Shown here: one piece after another, positions 10,575-20,404 of the stretch
How positions within the stretch are numbered: the stretch's first letter is position 1
How the letters are laid out: every line of letters begins with the position of its first letter
From: Vibrio chagasii
Lineage (GTDB): Bacteria; Pseudomonadota; Gammaproteobacteria; Enterobacterales; Vibrionaceae
Reading direction: 5' to 3'
Assembly: GCF_002954585.1 (NCBI RefSeq)
Contig: NZ_MSCI01000002.1
Span: 125,266 to 189,265 of the forward strand
DNA length: 64,000 nucleotides
Made by a program: the position numbers and the translations under genes
The notes under the pieces: generated by a model
The model's input: the letters and a program-made list of their open reading frames with translations, nothing else
Databases searched by the model: none
What the model was told of the DNA's origin: nothing

Positions 10575-11015
10575 ATGCCAAATATAGCGGTCAAGAAACC
10601 GTACCATGTTGATCTTGCTGAATTGATGCGAGTCTATGAGACGAATTATGCCAAACTAAACGCTTTGTTACCGGTTGGGCATGAGGTTGGTGATGTCCGC
10701 TGTTACCAAGCCGTTAATATGGTGTATCAATTGACAGTGAATGAGGTCACAAAATACACCACATTAATAGATATATGTCAGAGTGACGCGATGCCAGTGT
10801 TTCCTTTGCCAAAAATGTCTGTCAGGCTATATCACGACGCTCGAGTTGCAGAAGTGTGCGCCAGCGGGGATTTTTCGCGAGTTAAAGCGAAATACGACTA
10901 TCCCAACACTAAGCTTCTGCAAAAGGATGAGAAATTTCAATTGAATAAATTTCTTGGAGAATGGTTAACGTTTTGTTTAAAAACTGGTATCAGCCGTAGC
11001 CCTATTGCCTTTTAA
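10575..11015 (+). CDS. yqiB: DUF1249 family protein YqiB
   Basis: 146 residues, 4 bp after nudF and so translated in the same operon. The opening (KKPYHVDLAELMRVYETNYAKLNALLP) and the stretch YHDARVAEVC are characteristic of the DUF1249/YqiB family, found only beside nudF and cpdA in gammaproteobacteria. No catalytic motif or signal peptide is seen; a soluble protein of unknown function. Confidence 0.9.
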   Translation: MPNIAVKKPYHVDLAELMRVYETNYAKLNALLPVGHEVGDVRCYQAVNMVYQLTVNEVTKYTTLIDICQSDAMPVFPLPKMSVRLYHDARVAEVCASGDFSRVKAKYDYPNTKLLQKDEKFQLNKFLGEWLTFCLKTGISRSPIAF

Positions 11016-11074
11016 TTGAGCTTATTTAAGAACACTTTTAACGTCTAAACAGTAACGTATCTGGATTTGTTATT

Positions 11075-11899
11075 TTGGAATTATCACACACTTCAAAATT
11101 TGATGAGAGCAGTATTAAGCTTGTGCAGCTAACGGATACGCATTTATTTGCGCCGAGCAATGGCAGCTTACTAAGCATCAACACTCAAGATAGCTTTCGT
11201 GCTGTAGTCGATGGCATTGTTAGTCAAGGCTTTGACTATCAAGCTATCTTAGCGACTGGTGACATTTCTCAAGATCACAGCGCAGAGTCATACCAGAAAT
11301 TTGAATCAGGAATTCAACCGTTAGAGAAGCCGTGTTACTGGCTACCTGGAAACCATGATTTTAAGCCTAATATGGGCAGTGTTTTACCATCACCACAAAT
11401 TCAGTGTGTTGAACATGTATTGCTAGGCGAGAGCTGGCAAATGATCATGTTGGACTCGCAAGTTGTCGGCGTTCCACATGGACGTCTTAGCGATCAACAA
11501 CTTGATTTACTAGAACAAAAGCTGGCGGAATACCCTGAACGCAATACGTTGGTTTTGTTGCACCACCATCCGTTGTTAGTCGGCAGTGCATGGCTCGATC
11601 AACACAATTTGAAAGATGCAGATCAGTTCTGGGATGTGGTTCAACAGCATTCTAATGTCAAAGCGGTATTGTGTGGCCATGTTCATCAAGACATGAACCG
11701 AGAGCACCATGGTGTACAAGTTATGGCAACTCCGTCGACTTGTGTTCAGTTCAAACCGAACTCAGATGATTTCGCTGTAGATACCTTATCTCCTGGTTGG
11801 AGAGAGATTGAATTGCACCAAGATGGTACGGTGAGTACTCAAGTTCGTCGCTTGCCTAACGGGCAGTTCTTGCCTGATTTTGAAGCCGCTGGCTATTAA
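11075..11899 (+). CDS. cpdA: 3',5'-cyclic-AMP phosphodiesterase CpdA
   Basis: 274 residues, against 275 in E. coli. All metallophosphoesterase motifs are present: DTHLF (residues 21-25), GDISQD, GNHDF, HHHP and GHVHQD, which together bind two metal ions. It degrades cAMP and so lowers CRP activity. The start is the TTG at 11075: no ATG lies in frame before the first catalytic motif, and the length then fits the family. The ribosome site is weak, suggesting modest translation. Confidence 0.94.
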   Translation: MELSHTSKFDESSIKLVQLTDTHLFAPSNGSLLSINTQDSFRAVVDGIVSQGFDYQAILATGDISQDHSAESYQKFESGIQPLEKPCYWLPGNHDFKPNMGSVLPSPQIQCVEHVLLGESWQMIMLDSQVVGVPHGRLSDQQLDLLEQKLAEYPERNTLVLLHHHPLLVGSAWLDQHNLKDADQFWDVVQQHSNVKAVLCGHVHQDMNREHHGVQVMATPSTCVQFKPNSDDFAVDTLSPGWREIELHQDGTVSTQVRRLPNGQFLPDFEAAGY

Positions 11900-11911
11900 T
11901 TTAGGTAGCTA

Positions 11912-12520
11912 ATGATGTCTGAATCTATCGAGAAAACTGCAAAACCATCACTGCTTCTCTATATTCATGGTTTTAACAGTTCATCTCGCTCTCACAAAGC
12001 GACGGTGATGGCTGAGTATTGTGCTGAGCATCGTGCGGATATTAAGGTACTAACACCTCAACTGCCTAGCTTCCCACAGCAGGCTGCTCTTTACCTCCAA
12101 CAGCTGGTGGAACAATACAAAGATCAGTACGAGATCGCACTGGTTGGCAGCTCGTTAGGGGGCTATCTTTCAACTTGGCTCAACAGTCACTATGGTTTTA
12201 AAGCGGTTGTTGTAAACCCTGCAGTGAAACCATATGAGTTACTTGTCGACTACTTAGGTGAGCAAGTAAACCCATACACAAATGAACGATATGTCTTAGA
12301 GACTAAGCATATCGATGAGTTGAAGGCACTAGATGTTCCGGCTATCACAAAGCCAAGTGACTTCTGGTTACTTCAACAAACGGAAGATGAAGTTCTGGAT
12401 TACCGACAAGCGGTAGAGAAGTTTCAAGGTGCAACCCAAACAGTAGAAGAGGGTGGGGATCATAGCTTTGTTGATTTTGAACGCTACCCACAGCAAATCA
12501 TCACCTTTCTAAACCTATAA
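11912..12520 (+). CDS. yqiA: Alpha/beta-hydrolase esterase YqiA
   Basis: 202 residues from the ATG at 11912; the adjacent ATG at 11915 is equally possible. The UPF0227/YqiA fold shows LYIHGFNSS (oxyanion region), the nucleophile elbow GSSLGG with Ser near 81, and a C-terminal EGGDHSF with the catalytic His near 184. AVVVNPAVKPYELL and NPYT.ERYVLE match E. coli YqiA closely. A cytoplasmic carboxylesterase of unclear natural substrate, 12 bp after cpdA. Confidence 0.93.
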   Translation: MMSESIEKTAKPSLLLYIHGFNSSSRSHKATVMAEYCAEHRADIKVLTPQLPSFPQQAALYLQQLVEQYKDQYEIALVGSSLGGYLSTWLNSHYGFKAVVVNPAVKPYELLVDYLGEQVNPYTNERYVLETKHIDELKALDVPAITKPSDFWLLQQTEDEVLDYRQAVEKFQGATQTVEEGGDHSFVDFERYPQQIITFLNL

Positions 12521-12760
12521 CCTGTTTTCTTCACTGAGTCGTTGTCTCTCTTTTTGCCTGTTATTTCATCTATCAATGGTGAAATATCATAGTTTGATGT
12601 CTTAGTTTTTGAACTAGCTTGACATCATTAGTCAGCTTCCAGACTATATTCCCCAATACTTCGCTCGTTCGCTCTGCTATGACGGTTCATAGTAATGATT
12701 CTGCTTTAGTGAAACTGGAGCCAGCGAACTGACGCAAACTTTTTGAGTAAACTCCGTATT

Positions 12761-14641
12761 ATGACTGAACAATATAATGCAAAAGACCTCGAGGTACTTG
12801 AAGGTCTCGATCCTGTGCGACACCGCCCAGGTATGTATACCGAGACAGAAAGACCGAACCACCTTGCCCAAGAAGTCATTGATAACTCGGTCGATGAAGC
12901 ACTAGCGGGACACGCTAAGAAAATCAAAGTTGTGCTTCATGCAGACCAATCATTAGAAGTTACCGATGATGGTCGTGGTATGCCTGTCGATATCCACCCT
13001 GAAAAAGGCATCTCAGGTGTTGAGCTGATTCTAACCAAGCTCCACTCAGGTGGTAAGTTCTCGAACAACAACTACAAGTTTTCTGGTGGTTTGCACGGTG
13101 TAGGTATCTCGGTAGTAAACGCGCTATCTAAACGTGTTGAAGTTACGGTTCGACGTGAAGGTCAAGTTCACGAGATCGCACTAGAAAACGGTAAAGCGGT
13201 GACTGAACTGACGGTTACTGGTACTTGTGGTCATCGCAACAGCGGTACTTCAGTACACTTCTGGCCTGATCCTAAATACTTCGATAGCTCTAAGTTTTCA
13301 ACGCTTCGCCTGATCAACAATCTACGCGCGAAAGCGGTACTTTGCCCGGGGTTAGAAATTACCTTCAGCGACAAAGTGAACAACGAAGAACACAAATGGT
13401 TCTATGAAGATGGCCTAAAAGACTATCTTGCTGAAGGCGTAAAAGGTTATACCTTACTGCCTGAAGAACCTTATGTTGGCGAATTTGTTGCTGAAACGGA
13501 AATGGCGAACTGGGCGATCATCTGGCAGCCAGAAGGCGGCGACATGATCACCGAGAGTTACGTGAACTTGGTACCGACTAAGCAAGGCGGTACACACGTA
13601 AACGGTCTACGCCAAGGTCTATTGGATGCAATGCGCGAGTTCTGTGAATTCCGTAATCTATTACCTCGTGGCGTAAAGCTAACGGGTGACGACATCTTTG
13701 ACCGCTGTTCATACGTGCTATCAGTGAAGATGCAAGACCCTCAGTTTGCAGGTCAAACAAAAGAGCGTTTATCTTCTCGTCAAACTGCTGCATTTGTTTC
13801 TGGCGTTGTAAAAGATGCCTTCAGCCTATGGTTGAATGAAAAGCCACAGCTGGCAGAGCAGTTAGCAGAAGCTTGTATTGCCAACGCGCATCGTCGTATG
13901 CGTGCGAGTAAGAAAGTCGTACGTAAGAAAGTCGCGTCTGGCCCTGCACTGCCGGGTAAGCTAACCGACTGTTCAGTTCAAGACCTGAATCGCACTGAAA
14001 TCTTCTTCGTGGAAGGGGACTCGGCGGGTGGTTCTGCTAAGCAAGCTCGCGATCGTGAGTTCCAAGCCGTGATGCCACTGCGTGGTAAGATTCTTAACAC
14101 GTGGGAAGTGTCGGCTGACCAAGTATTGGCGTCTCAGGAAGTTCACGATATCTCAGTGGCTTTGGGTATCGACCCAGACAACGATGACCTATCTGGCCTA
14201 CGTTACGGTAAGATCTGTATCCTTGCCGATGCGGACTCGGATGGTCTACATATTGCGACGCTGCTTTGTGCTCTGTTTACTCGTCATTTCCGCTCTTTGG
14301 TTGAAGCGGGTCATATCTATGTGGCTATGCCGCCTCTGTATCGTATCGACTGTGGCAAAGAAGTGTTCTATGCCCTTGATGACGATGAGAAAGATGGTGT
14401 GCTAGAGCGCTTATCGAAGAAGAAAGCCAAGATCAACGTACAACGATTCAAAGGTCTGGGTGAGATGAACCCACTTCAGCTACGCGAAACCACCATGGAT
14501 CCAAATACTCGTCGTCTGGTTCAGCTAACGATTGATGACAGTGAAGCGACCAACGAAATGATGGACATGCTGCTAGGTAAGAAGCGTGCTGATGATCGCC
14601 GTTCATGGCTACAAAACAACGGTGATTTGGCCGAGGTATAA
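12761..14641 (+). CDS. parE: DNA topoisomerase IV subunit B
   Basis: 626 residues from the ATG at 12761 (MTEQYNAKDLEVLEGLDPVR), which aligns with E. coli ParE; an in-frame TTG at 12743 is not needed. GHKL ATPase motifs (NSVDEALAGH, DDGRGMPVD, GGLHGVGISVVNALS) are followed by a transducer and a TOPRIM domain with EGDSAGGSAKQARDR near 418. PLRGKILN is unaltered, so no known quinolone-resistance change is seen. With ParC it unlinks daughter chromosomes. A TTGACA (12619) and TATATT (12645) upstream are 20 bp apart, a poor promoter fit. Confidence 0.97.
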   Translation: MTEQYNAKDLEVLEGLDPVRHRPGMYTETERPNHLAQEVIDNSVDEALAGHAKKIKVVLHADQSLEVTDDGRGMPVDIHPEKGISGVELILTKLHSGGKFSNNNYKFSGGLHGVGISVVNALSKRVEVTVRREGQVHEIALENGKAVTELTVTGTCGHRNSGTSVHFWPDPKYFDSSKFSTLRLINNLRAKAVLCPGLEITFSDKVNNEEHKWFYEDGLKDYLAEGVKGYTLLPEEPYVGEFVAETEMANWAIIWQPEGGDMITESYVNLVPTKQGGTHVNGLRQGLLDAMREFCEFRNLLPRGVKLTGDDIFDRCSYVLSVKMQDPQFAGQTKERLSSRQTAAFVSGVVKDAFSLWLNEKPQLAEQLAEACIANAHRRMRASKKVVRKKVASGPALPGKLTDCSVQDLNRTEIFFVEGDSAGGSAKQARDREFQAVMPLRGKILNTWEVSADQVLASQEVHDISVALGIDPDNDDLSGLRYGKICILADADSDGLHIATLLCALFTRHFRSLVEAGHIYVAMPPLYRIDCGKEVFYALDDDEKDGVLERLSKKKAKINVQRFKGLGEMNPLQLRETTMDPNTRRLVQLTIDDSEATNEMMDMLLGKKRADDRRSWLQNNGDLAEV

Positions 14642-14644
14642 TGA

Positions 14645-16903
14645 ATGTCTAACGAAATTACTTTTGATGGCGTTGAACAATTGCCAATGCGCAAGTTCAC
14701 CGAAGATGCCTATTTAAATTACTCAATGTACGTAATCATGGATCGTGCATTGCCTTACATTGGTGACGGCCTCAAGCCAGTACAGCGTCGTATTATCTAC
14801 GCGATGTCTGAGCTTGGCTTGTCAGCTGCTTCAAAATACAAGAAGTCGGCACGTACCGTTGGTGATGTACTGGGTAAGTACCACCCACACGGTGATTCGG
14901 CGTGTTACGAAGCCATGGTATTGATGGCACAACCGTTCTCTTACCGCTACCCACTGGTAGATGGTCAAGGTAACTGGGGTGCTCCGGATGATCCGAAATC
15001 ATTCGCTGCGATGCGTTATACCGAAGCGAAATTGTCTAAGTTTGCTGAGGTTCTGCTTGGTGAATTAGGCCAAGGCACGGTTGAGTGGCAACCTAACTTT
15101 GACGGCACCATGAAAGAGCCGCAAATGCTGCCAGCGCGTCTACCTCATATTTTACTTAACGGTATCACTGGTATCGCGGTAGGTATGGCAACAGACATCC
15201 CGCCACATAACGTGCGTGAGATTGCCGATGCGACTATCAAACTGATCGATAGCCCGAAAGCGGAATTGTCGGAAGTGATGGAGCACGTGAAAGGCCCTGA
15301 CTATCCAACAGAAGCTGAGATTATTTCTCCGAAGTCGGATATCGAAAAGATCTACAAAACGGGCCGTGGCAGCATCAAGATGCGTGCAGTTTGGCATAAG
15401 GAAGGCTCTGATATTGTTATCACAGCTCTGCCTCATCAAGTATCGGGCGCTAAGCTACTTGAGCAAATCGCTAACCAGATGCGTGCTAAGAAGCTGCCAA
15501 TGGTTGACGATCTGCGTGATGAATCGGATCACGAGAACCCAACGCGTATTGTAGTAGTACCTCGTTCGAATCGTATCGATTGTGATCAGCTGATGAGTCA
15601 CCTGTTTGCTTCAACGGATCTTGAGAAGAACTTCCGTGTTAACTTGAACATGATTGGCCTAGACAGCCGCCCTCAAGTTAAAGGTTTGGTTCAAATCCTG
15701 AAAGAGTGGATTGAGTTCCGTCGCACAACGGTTCGCCGTCGTCTGCAACACCGTTTAGATAAAGTGCTAGCACGCCTACACATCTTAGAAGGTTTGTTGG
15801 TTGCTTATCTTAACCTTGATGAAGTTATTGAGATCATCCGAACTGAGGATGACCCTAAAGCGGTTCTAATGGAGCGCTTTGGTATTACTGAAATCCAAGC
15901 TGACGCTATTCTTGATACTAAACTTCGTCACCTTGCGAAGCTGGAAGAGATGAAAATCCGCGGCGAGCAAGATGAACTAGAGAAAGAGCGTGAGAAGCTA
16001 GAGAAGCTACTGGGTTCTGAGCGCCGTCTAAACACACTTATTAAGAAAGAAATTCAGGCGGATGCAGAGAAATACGGTGATGACCGTCGTTCTCCATTAG
16101 TTGAACGTGCTGAAGCAAAAGCGATGACTGAGCGTGATTTGGTGCCGAGTGAACCAATCACAGTCGTGCTTTCTGAAAAAGGTTGGATTCGTCATGCGAA
16201 AGGGCATGAGGTTGACGCTGAAGGCTTGAACTACAAATCGGGTGATAAATTCCTAGCGAGCGCTAAGGGTAAGAGTAATCAACAAGCGGTGTTCCTTGGC
16301 AGTGATGGTCGAAGCTATTCTCTTGAGTCTCACTCATTACCATCTGCGCGAAGCCAAGGTGAACCAATTACTGGTCGCTTGAATATCAGCGCAGGCACTT
16401 CTATTCGCCAAGTAGTGATGGGAGAGGATGAACAGCTATGGTTGGTTGGCTCTGATGCGGGTTACGGCTTTGTTTGTAAAGGTAGCGACCTGCTGTCGAA
16501 GAACAAGAGTGGTAAAGCTCTGGTTAACCTGCCGCAATCTTCAGAAGTGATGGCGCCTAGTCCGATTGCTGATTTGGAAAGTAACCAGATTCTAGCGATT
16601 ACCAACCAAGGCCGTATGTTGTTGTTCCCAATCAAAGACCTACCTCAATTGAGCAAAGGTAAGGGCAACAAGATCATCAACATCCCTTCTGCGAAAGCCA
16701 AAGAGCGTGAAGAGTTTGTATCGCACTTGATGGCTATACCTGAGAATGCAACGCTGACCATCTACGCAGGCAAACGTAAGCTTGGTTTGAAACCAGCGGA
16801 TCTTGAAAACTTCCGTGGTGAACGTGGTCGTCGTGGTGGTCTACTGCCAAGAGGCCTACAGCGTGTGACTCGCATTGACATCGAAGAGCCAAGTGAATCG
16901 TAA
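14645..16903 (+). CDS. parC: DNA topoisomerase IV subunit A
   Basis: 752 residues, 3 bp after parE and hence co-translated. The catalytic tyrosine lies in AAMRYTE at Tyr125 (Tyr120 in E. coli). The quinolone-resistance region [11 protein letters not shown] keeps Ser85 and Glu89, equivalent to Ser80 and Glu84, so the sequence is of the sensitive type. A long coiled arm (residues ~430-460, rich in Glu and Lys) precedes a C-terminal beta-pinwheel that binds DNA. Confidence 0.97.
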   Translation: MSNEITFDGVEQLPMRKFTEDAYLNYSMYVIMDRALPYIGDGLKPVQRRIIYAMSELGLSAASKYKKSARTVGDVLGKYHPHGDSACYEAMVLMAQPFSYRYPLVDGQGNWGAPDDPKSFAAMRYTEAKLSKFAEVLLGELGQGTVEWQPNFDGTMKEPQMLPARLPHILLNGITGIAVGMATDIPPHNVREIADATIKLIDSPKAELSEVMEHVKGPDYPTEAEIISPKSDIEKIYKTGRGSIKMRAVWHKEGSDIVITALPHQVSGAKLLEQIANQMRAKKLPMVDDLRDESDHENPTRIVVVPRSNRIDCDQLMSHLFASTDLEKNFRVNLNMIGLDSRPQVKGLVQILKEWIEFRRTTVRRRLQHRLDKVLARLHILEGLLVAYLNLDEVIEIIRTEDDPKAVLMERFGITEIQADAILDTKLRHLAKLEEMKIRGEQDELEKEREKLEKLLGSERRLNTLIKKEIQADAEKYGDDRRSPLVERAEAKAMTERDLVPSEPITVVLSEKGWIRHAKGHEVDAEGLNYKSGDKFLASAKGKSNQQAVFLGSDGRSYSLESHSLPSARSQGEPITGRLNISAGTSIRQVVMGEDEQLWLVGSDAGYGFVCKGSDLLSKNKSGKALVNLPQSSEVMAPSPIADLESNQILAITNQGRMLLFPIKDLPQLSKGKGNKIINIPSAKAKEREEFVSHLMAIPENATLTIYAGKRKLGLKPADLENFRGERGRRGGLLPRGLQRVTRIDIEEPSES

Positions 16904-16932
16904 AGACATTTGATACTGTCTTCTGATAAAAG

Positions 16933-16961
16933 AAAACCCAGCCTGTGAGCTGGGTTTTTTT
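16933..16961. terminator. Bidirectional terminator between parC and degS
   Basis: The stem AAAACCCAGC / GCTGGGTTTT (16933-16942 and 16949-16958), loop CTGTGA, is followed by T residues on the plus strand and has a T-rich tail on the minus strand as well. Confidence 0.88.
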
Positions 16962-17021
16962 GTATTTGTTTATTAGCAATGTACATCTAATCGCTTGAAT
17001 ATCTTAGCCACAGAGACTTCT

Positions 17022-18086
17022 CTATAAGCGAGTATCTTCAGCAATCGTTACTTTAAGGGTCTTGCTTTCACCTTGGCGTAAGATACCGACATCGATCACC
17101 GTACCTGGGCGTAAATCAGTAACGATATCCATCACGCTCTGACGTCCATTCACCTGGTTGTTGTTGATGCTGACAATAATATCTTGAGCTTCAAAACCTG
17201 CATCCGCAGCAGGACCACTCGGATCGATACCCAACACTACAATCCCACCAATATTTTTCGTACCCAACATGCGTGAGGTAACTGAGTTGATATCTTGCCC
17301 GTCTATACCGATGTAACCGCGAATCACGCGACCATCAGCAATGATCTTTTCCATGATTTTATTGGCAAGTGAGTAGGGGATAGCAAATGAAATACCGTAG
17401 GTTTCCATGTCGGTCGCCTGTTGGAAAGAGGCTGTATTAATACCGACTAGTTCACCTTGTGAGTTCACCAATGCACCACCAGAGTTACCTTCATTAATCG
17501 CCGCATCGGTTTGGATAAAGGCTTGGTGGCCGTCTAGGCTAATCGAAGAGCGCCCTGTCGCCGAGATGATGCCGAAGGTAGTGGTTTGTCCTAGGTTATA
17601 TGGGTTACCAATAGCCAGTACCACATCGCCAACGTTAGCTTTGTAGTTTGGGTTGAGTGGAATCACTGGGAGGTTATCGCCGCTGACTCGCAGTATCGCG
17701 ATGTCAGTACGTTTATCTGAGCCAACTAATTGTGCTGCAGCCACACGGCCGTCTTGAAGTGCCACAACAATTTGGTCAGCTTGAGCCACAACGTGGAAGT
17801 TGGTAATAATATAGCCTTTCTCGCTAATAATAACCCCGGAGCCTAAACCTTGTGTGAGGAGTTTGTTACGATCATCTTCTGCGTATTTACGGCTATAAAT
17901 ATTAACCACCGCAGGCGCTGCGCGACGTACAGCTTGGTTAAATGAAATCTGCAGAGAGCCAATGTTGTCAACTTTAGGGTTAGTCACATCTGCGACAATC
18001 GCTGGCCTTAAGCTTGGAAAGGCAAGAAGAATAAGCGCCGCAGAAACAAGCCCAAGGGAAATAGAACGAAATAGAAAGGACAGCAT
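17022..18086 (-). CDS. degS: Site-1 periplasmic serine protease DegS
   Basis: 354 residues with an N-terminal membrane anchor (about 6-25) and a trypsin-like domain whose triad is His98, Asp128 and Ser202 (TNFHVV, RTDIAIL, NEGNSGGALV). One PDZ domain follows (AGFEAQDIIVSINNNQVNG). The single PDZ and uncleaved anchor separate DegS from DegP/DegQ. It senses unfolded outer-membrane porin tails and starts cleavage of anti-sigma factor RseA, releasing sigma-E. It lies 160 bp downstream of degQ, with a strong terminator between them, so it is probably transcribed on its own. Confidence 0.95.
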   Translation of the reverse strand: MLSFLFRSISLGLVSAALILLAFPSLRPAIVADVTNPKVDNIGSLQISFNQAVRRAAPAVVNIYSRKYAEDDRNKLLTQGLGSGVIISEKGYIITNFHVVAQADQIVVALQDGRVAAAQLVGSDKRTDIAILRVSGDNLPVIPLNPNYKANVGDVVLAIGNPYNLGQTTTFGIISATGRSSISLDGHQAFIQTDAAINEGNSGGALVNSQGELVGINTASFQQATDMETYGISFAIPYSLANKIMEKIIADGRVIRGYIGIDGQDINSVTSRMLGTKNIGGIVVLGIDPSGPAADAGFEAQDIIVSINNNQVNGRQSVMDIVTDLRPGTVIDVGILRQGESKTLKVTIAEDTRL

Positions 18087-18173
18087 GTTTCCCTCTTCGA
18101 CAGGTAAGGTATTGAGCCTCCGCGCATGGGTGACTAGTTTAAGTTACTTGTGAAGCATAGCATTTTGATTCAG

Positions 18174-18225
18174 CTAAATAAAAGAGAGACTGAGTAAGTT
18201 TAAAGCAAACTTACAAAGTCTCTCT
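18174..18225 (-). terminator. Two-tier hairpin terminator after degQ
   Basis: AGAGAGACT (18183-18191) pairs with AGTCTCTCT (18217-18225), and inside it TAAGTTT (18195-18201) pairs with AAACTTA (18207-18213), separated by a symmetric 3x3 internal loop. On the minus strand the stem is followed by a T-rich tail (TTTTATTT). It should separate degQ from degS. Confidence 0.75.
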
Positions 18226-18246
18226 CTGTTTGTATTGACGAAATAG

Positions 18247-19605
18247 CTATCGAATTACGAGGTAGATGGTTCTATCACCTCGCTGTATATTGAGTGCTAA
18301 TACGCCGGGTTGTTTTTCAACAATCGCTCTAAACTCAGCGAGGTTCTTAACCGGCTGTCGATTCACTCCGATGATGATGTCACCTTTCAGAAGTTGATAT
18401 GCTTCCGCCGGTGAACCTTGAGCAACGCTTGATACTTTCACGCCTGTTGCAGGGTCATTGCTAGTGGTATTGGTAAGCTCGGCGCCAGTCAGCCCTTCAT
18501 GAAGCTTCTCGGCCTTGGTTTTACTATTGGTTGACTCACCAAGCGTCACATCAAAGTTTTTATTCTTACCATCGCGAACGACACCTAACTCGATCTCTTT
18601 ACCCGCACCTAGCGTTGCGACTTTCGCTCTTAACTCGCTGAAGGTATCAATACGCTTACCATTAATAGAGACAATAATGTCGCCCGCTTTTAATCCAGCA
18701 TCATCAGCAGCACTGTCTGGTACGACTTGGCTAACGAAGGCGCCTTTACTAGACTCGTAACCTAATGCCTCTGCTAGTTCTGAGGTGATCTCACCACCTT
18801 GAACGCCAAGCATGCCGCGTTTAACTTCACCGAAATCGATAATCTGTTCTGTCAGGTTTTTCATCATGTTGGATGGAATTGCAAAGCCGATGCCGACATT
18901 ACCTCCATTGGGGCCAAGAATGGCTGTGTTGATACCAATCAGCTCACCGTTTAGGTTCACTAGCGCGCCACCTGAGTTACCGCTGTTGATAGCGGCATCG
19001 GTTTGAATGAAGTTTTCGAAGTTTTCGAGATTGAGGCCGCTTCGGCCAAGTGCAGAAACGATACCTGATGTCACGGTTTGGCCCAGTCCAAATGGGTTAC
19101 CAATCGCGACAGTGAAATCACCGACTCTCAATTTATCGGAGTCTGCGAGTTTTATCTGAGTCAGATTCTTGGCTTTTTCTAATTTTAAGAGGGCAATATC
19201 GGACATCTGGTCACCGCCGATAAGCTCAGCATCGTATTCTCGACCGTCATGGAGTCTTACTTTGATATCGTCTGCACCATCAATTACATGGTAGTTGGTG
19301 ACGATATGCCCTTTCTTGGCGTCAATGATCACGCCTGAGCCTAACCCGCGAAATGGACGCTCACGTGTTTGCTCTGGGCCAAAAAAGAATTGGAATTGTT
19401 CAGGGATTTGCTGACGTTGTACCTGTTTGCCTTCAACGGCGATACTAACCACAGCGGGGGTCACTTGTTCAAGCATAGGCGCAAGGCTTGGTAATTGTTC
19501 ATTACCCACACTTAATGGGAGTGCGGCGGTTGCTTGAATGGGGGTGATGATTGAACTTAAGCTTAAAGTCAGTACAGATAAAGCAAGCAAAGGTTTTTTC
19601 ATCAT
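18247..19605 (-). CDS. degQ: Periplasmic serine endoprotease, DegQ/DegP (Do) family
   Basis: 452 residues from the ATG at 19605 (the second ATG at 19602 is equally plausible). The frame is open to a start at 19695, but only the inner ATGs follow a good GAGAGGAG ribosome site and begin a proper signal peptide (MMKKPLLALSVLTLS...IQATA). The triad is His106, Asp136 and Ser211 (TNYHVI, MSDIALL, NSGNSGGALV). Two PDZ domains follow, as in DegP and DegQ. It degrades or chaperones misfolded periplasmic proteins. The short LA loop region and pairing with degS favour DegQ, though naming against DegP is uncertain. A sigma-E-like promoter precedes it. Confidence 0.93.
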   Translation of the reverse strand: MMKKPLLALSVLTLSLSSIITPIQATAALPLSVGNEQLPSLAPMLEQVTPAVVSIAVEGKQVQRQQIPEQFQFFFGPEQTRERPFRGLGSGVIIDAKKGHIVTNYHVIDGADDIKVRLHDGREYDAELIGGDQMSDIALLKLEKAKNLTQIKLADSDKLRVGDFTVAIGNPFGLGQTVTSGIVSALGRSGLNLENFENFIQTDAAINSGNSGGALVNLNGELIGINTAILGPNGGNVGIGFAIPSNMMKNLTEQIIDFGEVKRGMLGVQGGEITSELAEALGYESSKGAFVSQVVPDSAADDAGLKAGDIIVSINGKRIDTFSELRAKVATLGAGKEIELGVVRDGKNKNFDVTLGESTNSKTKAEKLHEGLTGAELTNTTSNDPATGVKVSSVAQGSPAEAYQLLKGDIIIGVNRQPVKNLAEFRAIVEKQPGVLALNIQRGDRTIYLVIR

Positions 19606-19684
19606 AAACTCCTCTCTAGTTAAGGTCTTACCCCTCTCATTACGTCTAATACGTGTGAGAAGTTTCAAATGACCTGAGTGAAAG

Positions 19685-19714
19685 TTATGACTCAAAAACC
19701 TTTGTAAAGTTCAC
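19685..19714 (-). promoter_or_regulatory. Candidate sigma-E promoter of degQ
   Basis: On the minus strand GTGAACTT (19714-19707) and GTCATAA (19691-19685) are separated by 15 nt, resembling the sigma-E consensus GGAACTT / GTCAAA as I remember it. Transcription would start near 19680, about 75 nt before the chosen degQ start. Confidence 0.4.
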
Positions 19715-19729
19715 CTAAGTGTTAAATGT

Positions 19730-20185
19730 TTATGATGCTTTTGCAGTGACTACATCAGGAGCATCAATGATTTCTTTCTTCTGCTCGGTAAATAAACCAG
19801 TCGCACCATTCGCGTAATCTTTAGGTTGCTCTTCCAGTGCTGCTTCTTTGTTTGCCGACTTTTCTTGTGGCTTTTCTGAATGAGCGGCCGCTGTCTTCAC
19901 AAACGGGTTGTCTTGCTCTGGCAGGTTAGGGATCAGCTCCGAGCTGGTTTTTTCCATGTGTTGGTACAGTTTTGTGTAGTCCTTACCTAAGGTGTCCAAC
20001 ATCTCTGCTGATTTCGCAAAGTGATCAGCCAGCTCTTGTCGCTGCTGTTCAAGGGCAAACTTTGCGCTATCTAATTCTTTCTGTACGTTCTTTTGCTTCT
20101 TGTATTCAGGTGTCATGAGACGAGAAATAGCGACCCCTAGAATAACTCCGACTAGTAAACCGGCAATGGCATACATCCAAGGCAT
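19730..20185 (-). CDS. zapG: Cell-division and envelope protein ZapG (YhcB, DUF1043)
   Basis: 151 residues. One N-terminal membrane segment (about 5-22, YAIAGLLVGVILGVAIS) is followed by a cytoplasmic coiled coil (about 30-75, rich in K, E and Q) and a low-complexity acidic/Lys tail. The LGKDYTKLYQHMEKTSSELIP segment is the family hallmark. In E. coli YhcB/ZapG links divisome and elongasome. The ATG at 20185 follows GGAGC. It sits next to degQ and divergent from zapE, as in E. coli. Confidence 0.92.
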   Translation of the reverse strand: MPWMYAIAGLLVGVILGVAISRLMTPEYKKQKNVQKELDSAKFALEQQRQELADHFAKSAEMLDTLGKDYTKLYQHMEKTSSELIPNLPEQDNPFVKTAAAHSEKPQEKSANKEAALEEQPKDYANGATGLFTEQKKEIIDAPDVVTAKAS

Positions 20186-20404
20186 AACAGCTCCTTATTA
20201 TTGTTTTTTAACATGTTTGTTACTGCTTAGTTACACGTGCTACGGCTCCATGGTACTATGAGAAAGCCGCAGTATAAAGAGAAATGCATGTGCGCTACTT
20301 AGCAGTTTAATGCTGCATTATTCGCCGCATAATGTCACGTCCCTTACTGTTTGAGCTTAATTTTATTCGCTGTCTGATATCGCTTTCATTGTGGAAATGT
20401 CGTC

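Noticed and set aside
14882-14930. Possible quinolone-resistance substitutions in parC
   Set aside because: Ser85 and Glu89 are the wild-type residues, as is the matching region in parE.
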